DNA from: CAYNWT01 sp964450955
GTDB lineage: Bacteria; Planctomycetota; Planctomycetia; Planctomycetales; Planctomycetaceae
DNA length: 64,000 bases
NCBI GenBank assembly: GCA_964450955.1
Contig: CAYVFI010000026.1
Span: 1-64,000 of the forward strand
Reading direction: 5' to 3'
Numbering within the stretch: the first letter of the stretch is position 1; each line of letters opens with the position of its first letter. A model generated the notes under the pieces. It saw only the letters and a list, made by a program, of their open reading frames with translations, searched no databases and had not been told where the DNA came from. The position numbers and the translations under genes are program-made. Positions 36,312-45,830 of the stretch are shown piece by piece.

Positions 36312-37886
36312 TTACTTCCTGCGGATTCGCTGCAGCAATGCGATTATCTTGTCCGCTGGAACCATGTAAACGGCCTCCCGGCCGACTTTGGCCACATTGA
36401 TGCCCACAAACTGGCCAGCCAGGTTGACCACCGGGCCACCACAGTCGCGCGGGACGATGGCTGCGTCGTGCTGCAGCACCGTTGAGAACCCTGACCTGCG
36501 TTCGCTGGAACCGCCCGCCGCGCCCAGTTGGAACGTCTCATTGATGAACCGTTTGTTCGCCGGGTGCAGTAGTTGCACGTCCAGTGTGAGTGGCCGGTCA
36601 TCGCGTGAAATTCGCAATTGGAACCGATCTCCGGCGTCGCGCTGCTTCAACGCCACGCCGATGTCGCGCGGGGTCGTGACAACGGTTCCGTCGATCGCGT
36701 TGATCTGATCGCCGTTTTGTAAACCGGCTTTCTTCGCCGCGCTGGTTGGGCGAACTTCTGTGACAATCAAATCCGCATCCACCTGCAGTCCAACTTCGCC
36801 CGCTTCGCGTTCAATCGCACGCGGCTTCGCACCAATGATTGCGGTGACTGATTTGTTGTTGGGCAGGACGGAAAGAACGATGGAACCAATTGGCGGGGCC
36901 GGGTGCGACTTGAGCTCCACCTGATTGGGCCATGCCCGGGCTGTTTGCAAAACTGCGAGGTCAAGTTTTTGATCAGCCTGCAACAGCTTTGTTGCGATCT
37001 TTTTCGCGCCCAGCCACACCTGTGGACTGTTTGTCGACAGCTGGCTGGCTTTCGTGACAATCCAACCATTCTCCCGATCCACCACCGTCCCGAGAGCGAC
37101 ACGTTTTTGACCACAGAAAATTTCAACGCAGGCCGGACCGAACGCGGGCTCTGGCGAAGCGGGCAGAACCCAATTCATTTTGTCGATCGGCGTTGCCGGG
37201 CCTTCAATAACACCGCCTGCGATCAGCCGATTCCAGTTTGTTTTGATGGCCTGAGCGTTCGTGTGAAAGTTATTTTCGGTCCCCTTGAGAATCTGCCGAT
37301 GGATCCCGACCACGCGGCCGTTCAGATCGAACAGCGGCCCGCCGGAATCACCGCGCGCGATCTGGCAGCTGGACCGAATTAAATCGCCGCTGGCCGCCAT
37401 TCCAAACCGAACCAACGCAGCGAGGTTTGGTTGCGTTCCGCCCGGGTTCCCAACGGCAACGACCGGATGCAGCCCCGTCTTATTTATTCGGCTTAGCTTC
37501 GCGAAGGGCAGTGCGCTTGAATCGGAAAGCTTCAGCAGTGCGATATCGTTACCCTTGTCGATCGCATGAACTCTCGCTTCCCGAGTTTTGAAACTTGTCA
37601 GTTGGACCGTTGCCAACTGGCCAATCCGTTCGACAGCGTGTCCCGTCGTGATGACGAATCCATCTTCGACAATCACACCGCTTGCCTTGTTCAAGCCGAC
37701 TCGAACCGAAACGGTCACCTGACGCATGGGTTGGACATGCTTGAGAATTTGCTTTTCGATTGTTTGAAGTTCGGCAGCCTGCTGCGTTTGAGCACATACG
37801 GGGCCGGCAACGACCATGACCGCGCACATGGCACACACGGCAAGCGTGTGGTTCGTGACGGGTTGGTTTGTGCGAAGCGTCTTCAT
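36312..37886 (-). CDS. Exported double trypsin-like/PDZ protein
   Basis: A 524-residue protein with a signal peptide ending about residue 32. The first trypsin-like domain has His83 (ITTGHAV), Asp114 (NDIALLKL) and Ser181 (GDSGGPL) and should be active. A second trypsin-like unit follows: GWIVTKASQL aligns with the His site but has Ser281 instead, LDLAVLQ keeps Asp309, and DCGGPVV has Cys482 in place of Ser. A PDZ domain (about 365-440) sits inside this second unit. HtrA/DegP enzymes carry the PDZ after a single protease domain, so the order here is unusual. Presumably an envelope quality-control protein. Confidence 0.85.
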   Translation of the reverse strand: MKTLRTNQPVTNHTLAVCAMCAVMVVAGPVCAQTQQAAELQTIEKQILKHVQPMRQVTVSVRVGLNKASGVIVEDGFVITTGHAVERIGQLATVQLTSFKTREARVHAIDKGNDIALLKLSDSSALPFAKLSRINKTGLHPVVAVGNPGGTQPNLAALVRFGMAASGDLIRSSCQIARGDSGGPLFDLNGRVVGIHRQILKGTENNFHTNAQAIKTNWNRLIAGGVIEGPATPIDKMNWVLPASPEPAFGPACVEIFCGQKRVALGTVVDRENGWIVTKASQLSTNSPQVWLGAKKIATKLLQADQKLDLAVLQTARAWPNQVELKSHPAPPIGSIVLSVLPNNKSVTAIIGAKPRAIEREAGEVGLQVDADLIVTEVRPTSAAKKAGLQNGDQINAIDGTVVTTPRDIGVALKQRDAGDRFQLRISRDDRPLTLDVQLLHPANKRFINETFQLGAAGGSSERRSGFSTVLQHDAAIVPRDCGGPVVNLAGQFVGINVAKVGREAVYMVPADKIIALLQRIRRK

Positions 37887-38088
37887 TGGGTGAGCTGTGA
37901 GTTGGTGAGGCTCAATGAGTTCTCATCAGGGCGGCCCCGTCTCCGTCAGTATTCGATCCCTGCGACCGACCGTCGCAACGTTGTGGCCGATGAAGCGCCG
38001 GCCTTTTAGCCAATCCAAACCGGGCCAGCGTGTCACCATCTTCAGCACACCACGCACCAGGCCGCCGCCACGGGCAACGGGGCGCTGC

Positions 38089-39015
38089 TTACTGCTGGAC
38101 GCCTTTGGTGAGTTCCATGAAGGCGGTTTCGAGGTTGACTTCTTCTTCTCGGAATAGTTTCAGGCCGAATCCATTTTCGATGATTAACTTTGACAGGAAG
38201 CTGTAGTCGTCGACTTCAGGTTTCAGCGTGACGACAATCATGTCGTTTTCGACCTGAGTATTTTCTGAAGCATCGTTCTCGCCGATCATTTTGGCAGCCT
38301 TTTGCATGTCGCCGTTGACCTGAATGTGCAGGCGAACGCGCTCTCGGGCCTTCTTCATGACTTCGGCAACGTTGCCGTCGAACAGCAGATTGCCTTTCTC
38401 GATGATGCCAACGTGAGTACACACGTCGGCCAGTTCAGGCAGAATGTGGCTGGAAACGATGACAGTTTTTTTCATCTCACCAAGCCGCTTCAACATGTTG
38501 CGGATCTCAATTCGAGCGCGCGGATCAAGGCCACTTGCGGGTTCGTCCAGCAACAAAACCTGCGGGTCGTGCAGTAGTGTTCGAGCCAACCCGATGCGCT
38601 GCGTCTGACCGCGGGATAACTGACTTACCATCGCGTCACGTTTAAACGTCATATCGACGATTTCGAGCTTCTCTTCAGCGACCTTGCGACGGTCGGATCC
38701 GTCAATTCGGTAAGCGGCGGCGAAGAATTCCAGGTACTCGATAACCGTCATGTCGTCGTACACACCAAAGAAGTCTGGCATGAACCCGACCAGCCGGCGA
38801 ATTTCTTCCTGGTTCGTGTAAATCGATTTACCGCAGACATAAGCTTCCCCGTGGTCCGGGTTCAGCAGTGTCGCGACCATGCGCATGGTGGTGGTTTTTC
38901 CGGAACCGTTTGGTCCGATAAACCCAAACACATCGCCGTCTTCAAGGCGAAGGTTGATGTTGTTGACAGCGATCAAATCGCCGTAGCGCTTGGTTAGGTT
39001 TCTGGTTTCAATCAC
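38089..39015 (-). CDS. ABC transporter ATP-binding protein
   Basis: A 308-residue ATPase with Walker A GPNGSGKTT, signature LSRGQTQRIG, Walker B VLLLDEPASGLD and the H-loop VSSHILPEL. The ~80 residues after the core resemble the C-terminal extension seen in CcmA/GldA-type exporter ATPases. The membrane partner encoded 33 nt upstream (39049-41526) is the likely subunit; no ABC-2 permease gene is adjacent. The substrate is unknown. Confidence 0.92.
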   Translation of the reverse strand: MIETRNLTKRYGDLIAVNNINLRLEDGDVFGFIGPNGSGKTTTMRMVATLLNPDHGEAYVCGKSIYTNQEEIRRLVGFMPDFFGVYDDMTVIEYLEFFAAAYRIDGSDRRKVAEEKLEIVDMTFKRDAMVSQLSRGQTQRIGLARTLLHDPQVLLLDEPASGLDPRARIEIRNMLKRLGEMKKTVIVSSHILPELADVCTHVGIIEKGNLLFDGNVAEVMKKARERVRLHIQVNGDMQKAAKMIGENDASENTQVENDMIVVTLKPEVDDYSFLSKLIIENGFGLKLFREEEVNLETAFMELTKGVQQ

Positions 39016-39048
39016 AGTTGTTGCTTCGTGAAAGTTGTCGCTGCGGAA

Positions 39049-41526
39049 CTATTGGCCGGATTCGACCGGAAGAACAATTCGCACAAACGTTCTTGATCTG
39101 GTGGGAGTAACTTCGGTTCCATCCATCATGAAGCTGCCGGCTGGCATGTCGATTTCACCGATGAGCACGGCCCGGTTCAGACGGATGAGTCGTGAAAAAT
39201 CCAGTTCCGATAGAACCGTATTGGTGAGTCCCGTGTACGACTTGCCGCCAGCGGCTTCGTGCAGAGACAGCATCCGAATGGCGTATCCCGGGTCGAGTTC
39301 CAGTGAGTCGTAGACAGTTTTCTTTTGGCGGATACTGGAACCGCCTTCACCCAGTTTGACCTTAACCTGAATGGTCTGAAGCCCGGTGAGATAACCTTCA
39401 AGGTCGCGGCCGCGAATTTTTGGCGATTGGGGCGACCAGACCTGTCCCGGGCGGATTGTCGGCACCTCGGTACCAGGATTGCGCGGCTGATAGACGCGAA
39501 GGCCGTGAGCCACGATCCAATTCTTAATTGGGAAGGGGAGGTTGTGCGTCAGCGAACCGCGAAGCAGGCCCACTGAGGTCGTTGATAGCTTCGATTGAAT
39601 CTCCGGTTTCGCGTCCGCTTGCCAATGACTGTGCAGACTGCTGGTGGACCAGGTTTCGATCGGCAAGCCGCTAACTGTGTTCGGTTGGATGCTGTAATCA
39701 ATATTTCCAAGGCTCGCGCCGCTGGCACGCAGCATGCCGCCAAACACGTTTTCGGGGATACCGTTCCACATCAGCAGCGAGGGGTCGAACCTTTTGGCTC
39801 CAACCGCTTTGGCAAGATCTTCAGACGGCGCGGTCCGAACTTCGGCGCGCCGTGAATCCGGGCTGTAGACGGTGAACCATGAGTGAAGCCGGCATGATTT
39901 GGAGCTTCCCACGTCGATATCAACAATCGCCGTTTGGTTCAGTCGGAGTTCGTTTCCGTTGGCGTTTTTTGCAAGGAAGATACCCGCGGCGCAGCCACAC
40001 GCGACAAGGCATGGGAAGGTCAGCCATGTGAGCCGCGGTTTCCTGAGCAGCCGATGCACAATGAAATAGTCCAGTGGACCGATTGCAAGCAGGTACAGCA
40101 GGATTAGCAACATGGCGACCCACGACGTGGGTCGTTTCACTTCGGGAAAGTCGGCCTGACTGGAATGCAATTGCGTTGCCAGATCGGTAACGCCGGTGTG
40201 CCCGATGGCAGAACTGGTCGATCCGCTTTCTTTCCGAGCGCGTTTTTCGTCGAACGCTAATCGGTTCATCATGACTGGAAGTGCGGCCCACTTTGAAAGC
40301 GGACCACTGGCGATATCCAATCCAATCAGGGTGACGCGACCAAAGCCTACCGCGACTTGTTCGATGACAGGTCCGTCAGAACCAGTTGCCAATGTGACCC
40401 CGCTCGTTTCTCCAATCCGAGCAGCCGTGACGCGTTGCCGCCCCATCGGAATTGACGCACTGTTGTCAACGAAACCTTCAACACCGGGAAGTTCTGTAAG
40501 CTTTGATGTTTGCGGTTCGATGGGAATCCAGTTTTGAACCCGCTTCCCCAGCGGCGTTGCCAGGTACGTCTCAACGTCTGTGGCAACGGAAATAATCAGG
40601 TGACCGCCATAGTGAACCCACTGGTTCAAGCACTCAACCTGTTCTTCGCTAAGGTCGTAGTCTCCAGCGATAACCATCGTTTGTATTGCTGATAGAACGC
40701 GTGGGTTGGTTGAGATTTGTTTGGGGTCAAGATTCAAAACCAGCCGGTTGTTAAGCTGTTCGGCGATCGCTTTGTCCGGCAGGATATCTCGCAGGACAAT
40801 GTGAAAACCCATGTCTGTTTCAAAGGGGCCGCCAACGTCACCGATTTCGACGCCTCGTATGGCATCGACCAGTGTCGCGTTCTCCTTGTTCCTGGAGAAC
40901 AAGGTTGGCATCGCGACATCTGAATACTTCGCGACAATGTCCGCGAAGTCCGCGCCCGGTTCGGTTGCTTCGGACATCGCGGCCTCTGCCAGCTGAAAGG
41001 CTTCCGACTTTGACCGAGTGACGCTATCGGGCGCGTCAGAGCTTTCGGAGTGAGCGATCACAACCTGCCGCGCGTTGAACCACTGATCCAGCCCCGCCGG
41101 TTTTCCAATCGCGCCGATGATGCGGACACCCGGCGACAGCAAACCAGCGTTCTTAGTCCGGCGCAGCTTTGTACTCGCCACGACCTTGTCGCCCGACAAC
41201 AATTGCAAATCCAGCGTCGCACCCAGTTGACCAGCCTGAAACGAAACGCCAACCTGCGTCGTTTGACCTGCGGATAGCGTGACTGGTTCGGACCGGAAGT
41301 GAACTCGGTTGCCCTGCGGATCCGGGGCGCCAACCTGAACCTGATATTCGCCAGCCGATTCAGCGGTGACGTCAGCCGTCAGTCGTGTGGTTCGACCGAC
41401 GGCGAAGTAGCCATTCAGACCGACGCTGTTTACCGCGATCTTGTCTTCAGCGACAGCGGTCAGGCCCCCGTAAACAATGAGCCAGCACGCGCAGAAACAC
41501 CGTAGGTTGAGTCGACTTTGAGGCAC
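39049..41526 (-). CDS. Membrane protein with embedded parvulin-like domain
   Basis: An 825-residue protein starting with GTG and a signal-like segment (residues 8-26). An Ig-like domain runs to about 130. Residues about 153-248 look like a PpiC/parvulin prolyl isomerase: GADFADIVAKYSD and EIGDVGGPFETDMGFHIV match the family's two best-conserved segments. The sequence then returns to an alpha/beta domain (LNQWVHYGGHLIIS) like that of DUF4350-type proteins. Two TM helices lie at about 469-490 and 500-519, followed by a large C-terminal extracytoplasmic domain. It directly precedes an ABC ATPase gene, so a role in an export complex is inferred. Confidence 0.82.
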   Translation of the reverse strand: MPQSRLNLRCFCACWLIVYGGLTAVAEDKIAVNSVGLNGYFAVGRTTRLTADVTAESAGEYQVQVGAPDPQGNRVHFRSEPVTLSAGQTTQVGVSFQAGQLGATLDLQLLSGDKVVASTKLRRTKNAGLLSPGVRIIGAIGKPAGLDQWFNARQVVIAHSESSDAPDSVTRSKSEAFQLAEAAMSEATEPGADFADIVAKYSDVAMPTLFSRNKENATLVDAIRGVEIGDVGGPFETDMGFHIVLRDILPDKAIAEQLNNRLVLNLDPKQISTNPRVLSAIQTMVIAGDYDLSEEQVECLNQWVHYGGHLIISVATDVETYLATPLGKRVQNWIPIEPQTSKLTELPGVEGFVDNSASIPMGRQRVTAARIGETSGVTLATGSDGPVIEQVAVGFGRVTLIGLDIASGPLSKWAALPVMMNRLAFDEKRARKESGSTSSAIGHTGVTDLATQLHSSQADFPEVKRPTSWVAMLLILLYLLAIGPLDYFIVHRLLRKPRLTWLTFPCLVACGCAAGIFLAKNANGNELRLNQTAIVDIDVGSSKSCRLHSWFTVYSPDSRRAEVRTAPSEDLAKAVGAKRFDPSLLMWNGIPENVFGGMLRASGASLGNIDYSIQPNTVSGLPIETWSTSSLHSHWQADAKPEIQSKLSTTSVGLLRGSLTHNLPFPIKNWIVAHGLRVYQPRNPGTEVPTIRPGQVWSPQSPKIRGRDLEGYLTGLQTIQVKVKLGEGGSSIRQKKTVYDSLELDPGYAIRMLSLHEAAGGKSYTGLTNTVLSELDFSRLIRLNRAVLIGEIDMPAGSFMMDGTEVTPTRSRTFVRIVLPVESGQ

Positions 41527-41707
41527 AGCAGGCGGGTTCCGGCAGAGGTGACTACTTTGAAAGCGTGCATTAAAGCACTAAAACGGGCCTAAGCGAACGA
41601 GGCCACGCCTACTTTACGCTCAAACCCCGGTTTTTGTGGGAGAGAAGCCCTATCAACGCGCCTGAACCGACCTCGCCCCACGTTCCACACGAAATACGAG
41701 CCGAACA

Positions 41708-42385
41708 ATGCTGAAAATCCAAACAGCCACGATCACCGATTTCCAGCAAAACTGCCGCTTGCTTGTCGATGACGCCACCAATAAGTCGGTTCTGGTCGAC
41801 CCCGGGGGTGAATCGGATTACTTGCTGAGCCTCGTGGCGGAATCGGGCACCGAACTGCAATCGCTGGTTTTGACACATTCGCACATCGACCATTGCGGCG
41901 GTGTCGCCGGATTCCTGCGTGAGTTTGACGGAGAACTTCCATTGCTGGGCCACGAAACCGAAGCCGACATGCGAGCAGGAATTGCGCAGCAGGCCATGAT
42001 GTTTAACATGAGCACCGCGGACTACGAAAACTGTCCGGAACCGACCGAGTACATCGACGACGGTTACGTTTTGAAAATCGGAGAATGCGAAGCGACGGCG
42101 CTGTTCACACCGGGACACGCTCCGGGCCACCTCGCATTCTTCTTTGAGAACATCGATTGGAACCTCGACGGCCGCGAAGGTTCTGGCCCACTTCTCATTG
42201 CTGGCGATGCATTGTTCAACGGCTCCATCGGCCGAACCGATCTTCCCCGCGGCAATCACGCTCAGTTGATCGAATCAATCAAGACCCGCTTGATGACACT
42301 CCCGGACGAGACCGTGGTGCTATGCGGACACGGTCCGGAAACGATGATCGGAAACGAACGCAAAACGAACCCGTACCTGCGGTGA
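41708..42385 (+). CDS. Metallo-beta-lactamase-fold hydrolase
   Basis: A 225-residue cytoplasmic enzyme of the glyoxalase II-like branch. The metal site is THSHIDHCGG (His57, His59, Asp61, His62), with a later PGHAPGHLAFF histidine, LLIAGDALF aspartate and CGHGPET histidine. Enzymes of this type hydrolyse thioesters such as S-lactoylglutathione or act on persulfides. The length is typical. It is divergent from the 825-residue membrane protein gene. Confidence 0.92.
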   Translation: MLKIQTATITDFQQNCRLLVDDATNKSVLVDPGGESDYLLSLVAESGTELQSLVLTHSHIDHCGGVAGFLREFDGELPLLGHETEADMRAGIAQQAMMFNMSTADYENCPEPTEYIDDGYVLKIGECEATALFTPGHAPGHLAFFFENIDWNLDGREGSGPLLIAGDALFNGSIGRTDLPRGNHAQLIESIKTRLMTLPDETVVLCGHGPETMIGNERKTNPYLR

Positions 42386-42413
42386 CGCTCTATGATCATC
42401 GCCGCGCATGTAG

Positions 42414-42473
42414 GTCGTTTTAGCGCATCGCGGTGTCAATTGCCTAACTAGATTTGCATATAGGCTAAACGAC
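42414..42473 (+). repeat. Imperfect inverted repeat after MBL gene
   Basis: GTCGTTTTAGC (42414-42424) pairs with GCTAAACGAC (42464-42473) with one bulged T; an inner GCCTA/TAGGC pair overlaps the right arm. It may end the hydrolase transcript or lie in the leader of the next gene, 54 nt downstream. Confidence 0.45.
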
Positions 42474-42526
42474 CGGCAAGATACCGACCGCGAAGGCTTC
42501 TCAGTTGCACCGGACTAGTAGGTACT

Positions 42527-43279
42527 ATGGCAACACACACGTGGGAATTCATTGAGGATGGTACGCCTCAAGGTCCGATCAATGAAACTGCATTCAAGCA
42601 AGCAGTCAAAGACGGACGGATTGGTATGACGACAGAGGTTTGCAGTCCGACACGGACGAATGGTAGATGGGTTGAAGCGAGCCGTTTTCCGTCCATAGAA
42701 AAGATGATTCATGAACGGCGATCCCGTGCGAAGCGCGGCGCAGCGACTGGCCCAAACCGACCAGGACCTCCTGCATCACCGGCCCCCGAAAACCGAGACG
42801 TGGTAATTACAGCTCCCCCACCAAGTACGAGGCAGCAGACGTACGCTGACAAATCCCGATCTGACGGCGAAGATGTAATACGCGTCATTCCAATCGCTCA
42901 GGCGGTGTATATCCTCTTTGTCGTTAAGTTCTGCTTACTGGTCTTGCTTTGCGTTGTCGCCGCACCGATCGGTTTGGTCGCGCTTATCCCTGTACTGATA
43001 CTGTCCGCGCGAGACGCCTTACGCATGTGGACTCGGGAAGCCGGGCTTACAGATCGCCGCGCCTACGTGAAATCTGGGATTATTGGCACGAAAACAGTCG
43101 AGCAACGTCTCAAAAAGGTTGAGTACGTAGGGTTGAGTCAGTCAATCTTTGGACGAATCTGCAACTATGGAACTGTTGAGCTATCTGGCACAGGTGGGAA
43201 CAAACTTTGGATCGCATATGCTGCAAACCCATTTCAGCTGAAAGCCGAAATCGAAACGATTGTCGACGAGGTTGCGTAG
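42527..43279 (+). CDS. GYF-like plus PH-like membrane protein
   Basis: A 250-residue protein. The first ~55 residues (WEFIEDGTPQGPINETAF) resemble a bacterial GYF_2 domain. A Pro/Arg-rich linker reaches about residue 118. One or two hydrophobic segments span about 125-165 (LFVVKFCLLVLLCVVAAPIG), and the C-terminus (RRAYVKSGIIGTKTVEQRL to LWIAYAANPF) resembles a bacterial PH-like (bPH_2/DUF304) domain. A role in membrane-associated protein interaction is inferred. Its bases look somewhat less GC-rich than the flanking genes, which could mean later acquisition. Confidence 0.78.
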   Translation: MATHTWEFIEDGTPQGPINETAFKQAVKDGRIGMTTEVCSPTRTNGRWVEASRFPSIEKMIHERRSRAKRGAATGPNRPGPPASPAPENRDVVITAPPPSTRQQTYADKSRSDGEDVIRVIPIAQAVYILFVVKFCLLVLLCVVAAPIGLVALIPVLILSARDALRMWTREAGLTDRRAYVKSGIIGTKTVEQRLKKVEYVGLSQSIFGRICNYGTVELSGTGGNKLWIAYAANPFQLKAEIETIVDEVA

Positions 43280-43301
43280 GTGTTGGATTCGCAGAGCGGT
43301 C

Positions 43302-44768
43302 TTACGACAGGATGTCCAGAATCGCATCCGCCTTCACCATCTCGCGTGGTTGGTTCAGGTGGTTGTAGACTGTCCGGCGAGGATACATCCCGACTGCGTG
43401 GTAAATGGTTGCCAGTAGTTCGTTCGGGTGAACCGGGTCTTCCAGTGGTGATGACGCGGTTTTGTCGGACTTGCCGTGGACGTGGCCGCGTTTGACGCCG
43501 CCGCCCGCGACGACTGCGGTATAGCAGTACGGCCAGTGGTCTCGACCGTCGTCGCTGTTGTTGTTGCCGGATGTGCTGACGCCGCGTTTTGGGCTGCGGC
43601 CGAATTCGCCAACGCATACGACCAGCGTTTCGTCCAGCAGACCGCGATCGTCCAGATCGGCGATGAGAGCCGACAGCCCGGCGTCCAGCATGGGAGCGGA
43701 TTCGTTCTTCATTCGTTTGGACAGACCGGTGTGAACGTCCCACGAATGGCGGTCGGAATTTGCGACCTTCGGCCAGTTGACTTCCACGACCCGTGTTCCA
43801 GCTTCGATTAAGCGACGGGCCAACAGGCAGCACTGTCCGAAGGTGTTGTTGCCGTACTTGTCTCGGAGTTCCTTCTTTTCGGCTCCCAGATTGAACGCCT
43901 CACGGGCGCGGCCGGACGAAACCAGGCTTAGCGCTTTGCCGTAGTATTCATCCAACGCGTACTTGGCAGTGGCTTCATCCAGATCCTTCAGGCCTTCGTT
44001 GATTGTCTTCCGCAGTGACGCGCGGCGTTTGAAGCGTTCCAGCGGGACCTCTTTCCGCAGCGTCAGGTCATCGACGCTTAGCTTGTCCATTTTCTTCTGA
44101 TCCAGATCGCCGCCTGGCGGGTAGAGGTAATACGGATCGAACGCGCGGCCGAGGAACCCGGCGGTTCCGGCTTTGCCGATGACGTTACTTTCCTGTAGCG
44201 GCCGGGGCATCATCACGTACGGCAACATTGGGACCGCCGGCGGGATGGCTTTCACGATGTTGCAGCCGAAGTTCGGGAAGTCTTTCGGGCTTGGCGGTTC
44301 TAACTGACCGGACGGGCTGACTTTGTCGGCCGTGTAACCCGTCAGCATTTGATAGATCGCGGCGGTGTGGTTGAACAAACCGACGGGCGTGTAGCTCATC
44401 GATCGAATGAGTGTCGCCTTGTCGATTTCCTGCGCGAGTTTCGGCAGGTTCTCTGTGAACTGCACGCCGGGGATTTTGGTGTCGATGTTTTTGAAGATCG
44501 ACTTCACGTTGTCGGGAACGTCGGTCTTCGGATCCCACAAATCCAGATGACTGGGACCGCCCTGCATATACAGCAGGATGACTCGCTTGGCTTTCCCGAA
44601 CCCAGGCCCGCCGTAGCGAGATTCTTCGTCGTCTTTGGCTTGAGCTTCTGCTTGCAGGATGTTGGCGAGGCTCAGGCCGAATGCGGCAGAACCTCCGATG
44701 CGGATCATCTCACGACGATCAAAACCATCGCACATATCGCGGCCGGGACGCCCAGGAATGACAAGCAT
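43302..44768 (-). CDS. DUF1501 domain protein, Tat-exported
   Basis: A 488-residue protein. The N-terminus DGFDRREMIRIGGSAAFGLSL is a twin-arginine signal, followed by Asp/Glu-rich linker and VILLYMQGGPSHLDLWDPKT, the hallmark of planctomycete DUF1501 proteins (alkaline-phosphatase-like fold). FGRSPKRG and HWPYCYTAVVAGGGVKRG are conserved family segments near the C-terminus. ATG 44768 fits the Tat start; the frame stays open 160 codons further but that part is unlike the family. These genes usually pair with DUF1549/DUF1553 cytochromes, which are absent here. Confidence 0.9.
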   Translation of the reverse strand: MLVIPGRPGRDMCDGFDRREMIRIGGSAAFGLSLANILQAEAQAKDDEESRYGGPGFGKAKRVILLYMQGGPSHLDLWDPKTDVPDNVKSIFKNIDTKIPGVQFTENLPKLAQEIDKATLIRSMSYTPVGLFNHTAAIYQMLTGYTADKVSPSGQLEPPSPKDFPNFGCNIVKAIPPAVPMLPYVMMPRPLQESNVIGKAGTAGFLGRAFDPYYLYPPGGDLDQKKMDKLSVDDLTLRKEVPLERFKRRASLRKTINEGLKDLDEATAKYALDEYYGKALSLVSSGRAREAFNLGAEKKELRDKYGNNTFGQCCLLARRLIEAGTRVVEVNWPKVANSDRHSWDVHTGLSKRMKNESAPMLDAGLSALIADLDDRGLLDETLVVCVGEFGRSPKRGVSTSGNNNSDDGRDHWPYCYTAVVAGGGVKRGHVHGKSDKTASSPLEDPVHPNELLATIYHAVGMYPRRTVYNHLNQPREMVKADAILDILS

Positions 44769-45153
44769 TGCGGTTCTCACTGGAAGGAGACGGCGGGTAG
44801 GATCTCCAGCGTATCCATGCTGAATCCGAGGTGTCAATCGGGCTCTGTCCGGCGGGAACCACGGAGAACTCGGCCGCTTGCCGCTGTGTGCCGGATTTAT
44901 GGCTAATTTGGAGCTTCTGACGGGATTTCGTCCACTCACAGCCAGTCTTGAGCGCCCAGCGACACAAGTCTCAGTCCCAAAGTGTCTGTCTCCGGCGCCT
45001 CGCACTTGGTGAGGTTCGCGCTTTGCCGTGCCGAAGACGCCAAAAACTGTGAATGCCACGTTAAGGTCTTGGTCGCAAACCAGCTGGATTCCCTTAGTTT
45101 TGGCGAGATCCAGGCTCAATTTGTCTTTTTTGAGAAAAGGCGGGACTAAACAG
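44769..45153. other. Intergenic region, open minus frame, no gene claimed
   Basis: The minus strand stays open in the DUF1501 frame up to 45248, but the predicted 160 residues (Arg/Pro/Ser-rich, with TPGVHCLVPPFLKKDK) do not resemble an N-terminal extension of the family and the Tat signal marks the true start. The plus strand shows no gene. A candidate promoter follows at 45154. Confidence 0.5.
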
Positions 45154-45182
45154 TGAACCCCTGGCGTCTGAATACCGTCTAA
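45154..45182 (+). promoter_or_regulatory. ECF-type promoter upstream of the sigma operon
   Basis: TGAACC (45154-45159), 16 bp, then CGTCTAA (45176-45182). The GAAC -35 and CGTC -10 with this spacing are typical of promoters read by ECF sigma factors. It faces the small ORF at 45337 and the ECF sigma gene at 45831, consistent with autoregulation. Confidence 0.6.
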
Positions 45183-45201
45183 GGAAGTAAGGACGAGTTT
45201 A

Positions 45202-45316
45202 GTTGGAGACCCTCCAACCGTTCCGTCGCAAGGAAAGCGACACCACACCTCTCAATTTCGCGACGCCCTTTTGAGGCGTCTCAAAAGAATGCGGAAAAGA
45301 GATCGCTCTACGAGCG
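45202..45316 (+). promoter_or_regulatory. Structured leader with alternative hairpins
   Basis: Five stems are seen: GTTGGAG/CTCCAAC at 45202-45218 (3-nt loop), GTCGC/GCGAC at 45225-45241, GACGCC/GGCGTC at 45262-45280, CTTTTGAG/CTCAAAAG at 45268-45287 and CGCTC/GAGCG at 45304-45316. The third and fourth share bases 45268-45280 and cannot form together. This gives two exclusive folds just before a ribosome binding site at 45324. A regulatory leader RNA is the natural reading, but no known class fits. Confidence 0.55.
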
Positions 45317-45336
45317 GAGAAGCAGGAGACATAACC

Positions 45337-45627
45337 ATGTTGCGCAATCGACTTAATGACAACGGCAGCTGCGATTATCTCGTAGGCTCAGGCTGTAACG
45401 TCGCCGGTCAGCGCGGGTGTGTCTCAATGCGCTCCGCGAGTTTTGGCAAACGGATGCAGCGTATCGACCTACCTCAAGCGGTGATTCAAAGAACCGCCTT
45501 AGAGGAACGGAGAACCGATACGCCCCCCGCCACGCCAGAAACACCGGCACATACGTCGGCGACCTGGCTACGGCGGGATGAACTCCCATCACCGATATGG
45601 GCAAGCCTGGTGCTCGGACGAGCATGA
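45337..45627 (+). CDS. Small ORF in the ECF sigma leader
   Basis: A 96-residue candidate with AGGAG 8 nt before the ATG. The sequence (LRNRLNDNGSCDYLVGSGC) has no recognised domain and is rich in Arg, Ser and Thr. It could be a real small protein or a leader peptide tied to the upstream stem-loops. It lies between the ECF-type promoter and the sigma gene, 203 nt before the latter. Confidence 0.4.
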   Translation: MLRNRLNDNGSCDYLVGSGCNVAGQRGCVSMRSASFGKRMQRIDLPQAVIQRTALEERRTDTPPATPETPAHTSATWLRRDELPSPIWASLVLGRA

Positions 45628-45830
45628 ACCTGGCTACGACGGCACCCCACTTTTAGGCACCGTCAGCTTACATCGGAATGAGGGAGTTCACCCGGGCACT
45701 TGCCCGACGGTGCTGCCATTCGTTTTGAAGTCGACCGCACATTCAACATCTGCTGCGACTTCACGCCTTGTCCAAAGAGCCGCGCTACCGATTCGTTCGG
45801 AGCGTGGTCGATTGTGGAGCGATCAAAACT

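Noticed and set aside
37887..38088. Possible small gene between the trypsin/PDZ and ABC ATPase genes
   Set aside because: The only open frames run into the neighbouring gene in antisense and show no protein-like composition.
44769..45248. 160-codon N-terminal extension of the DUF1501 gene
   Set aside because: The twin-arginine signal begins at 44768 and the upstream residues are Arg/Pro/Ser-rich and unlike the family.
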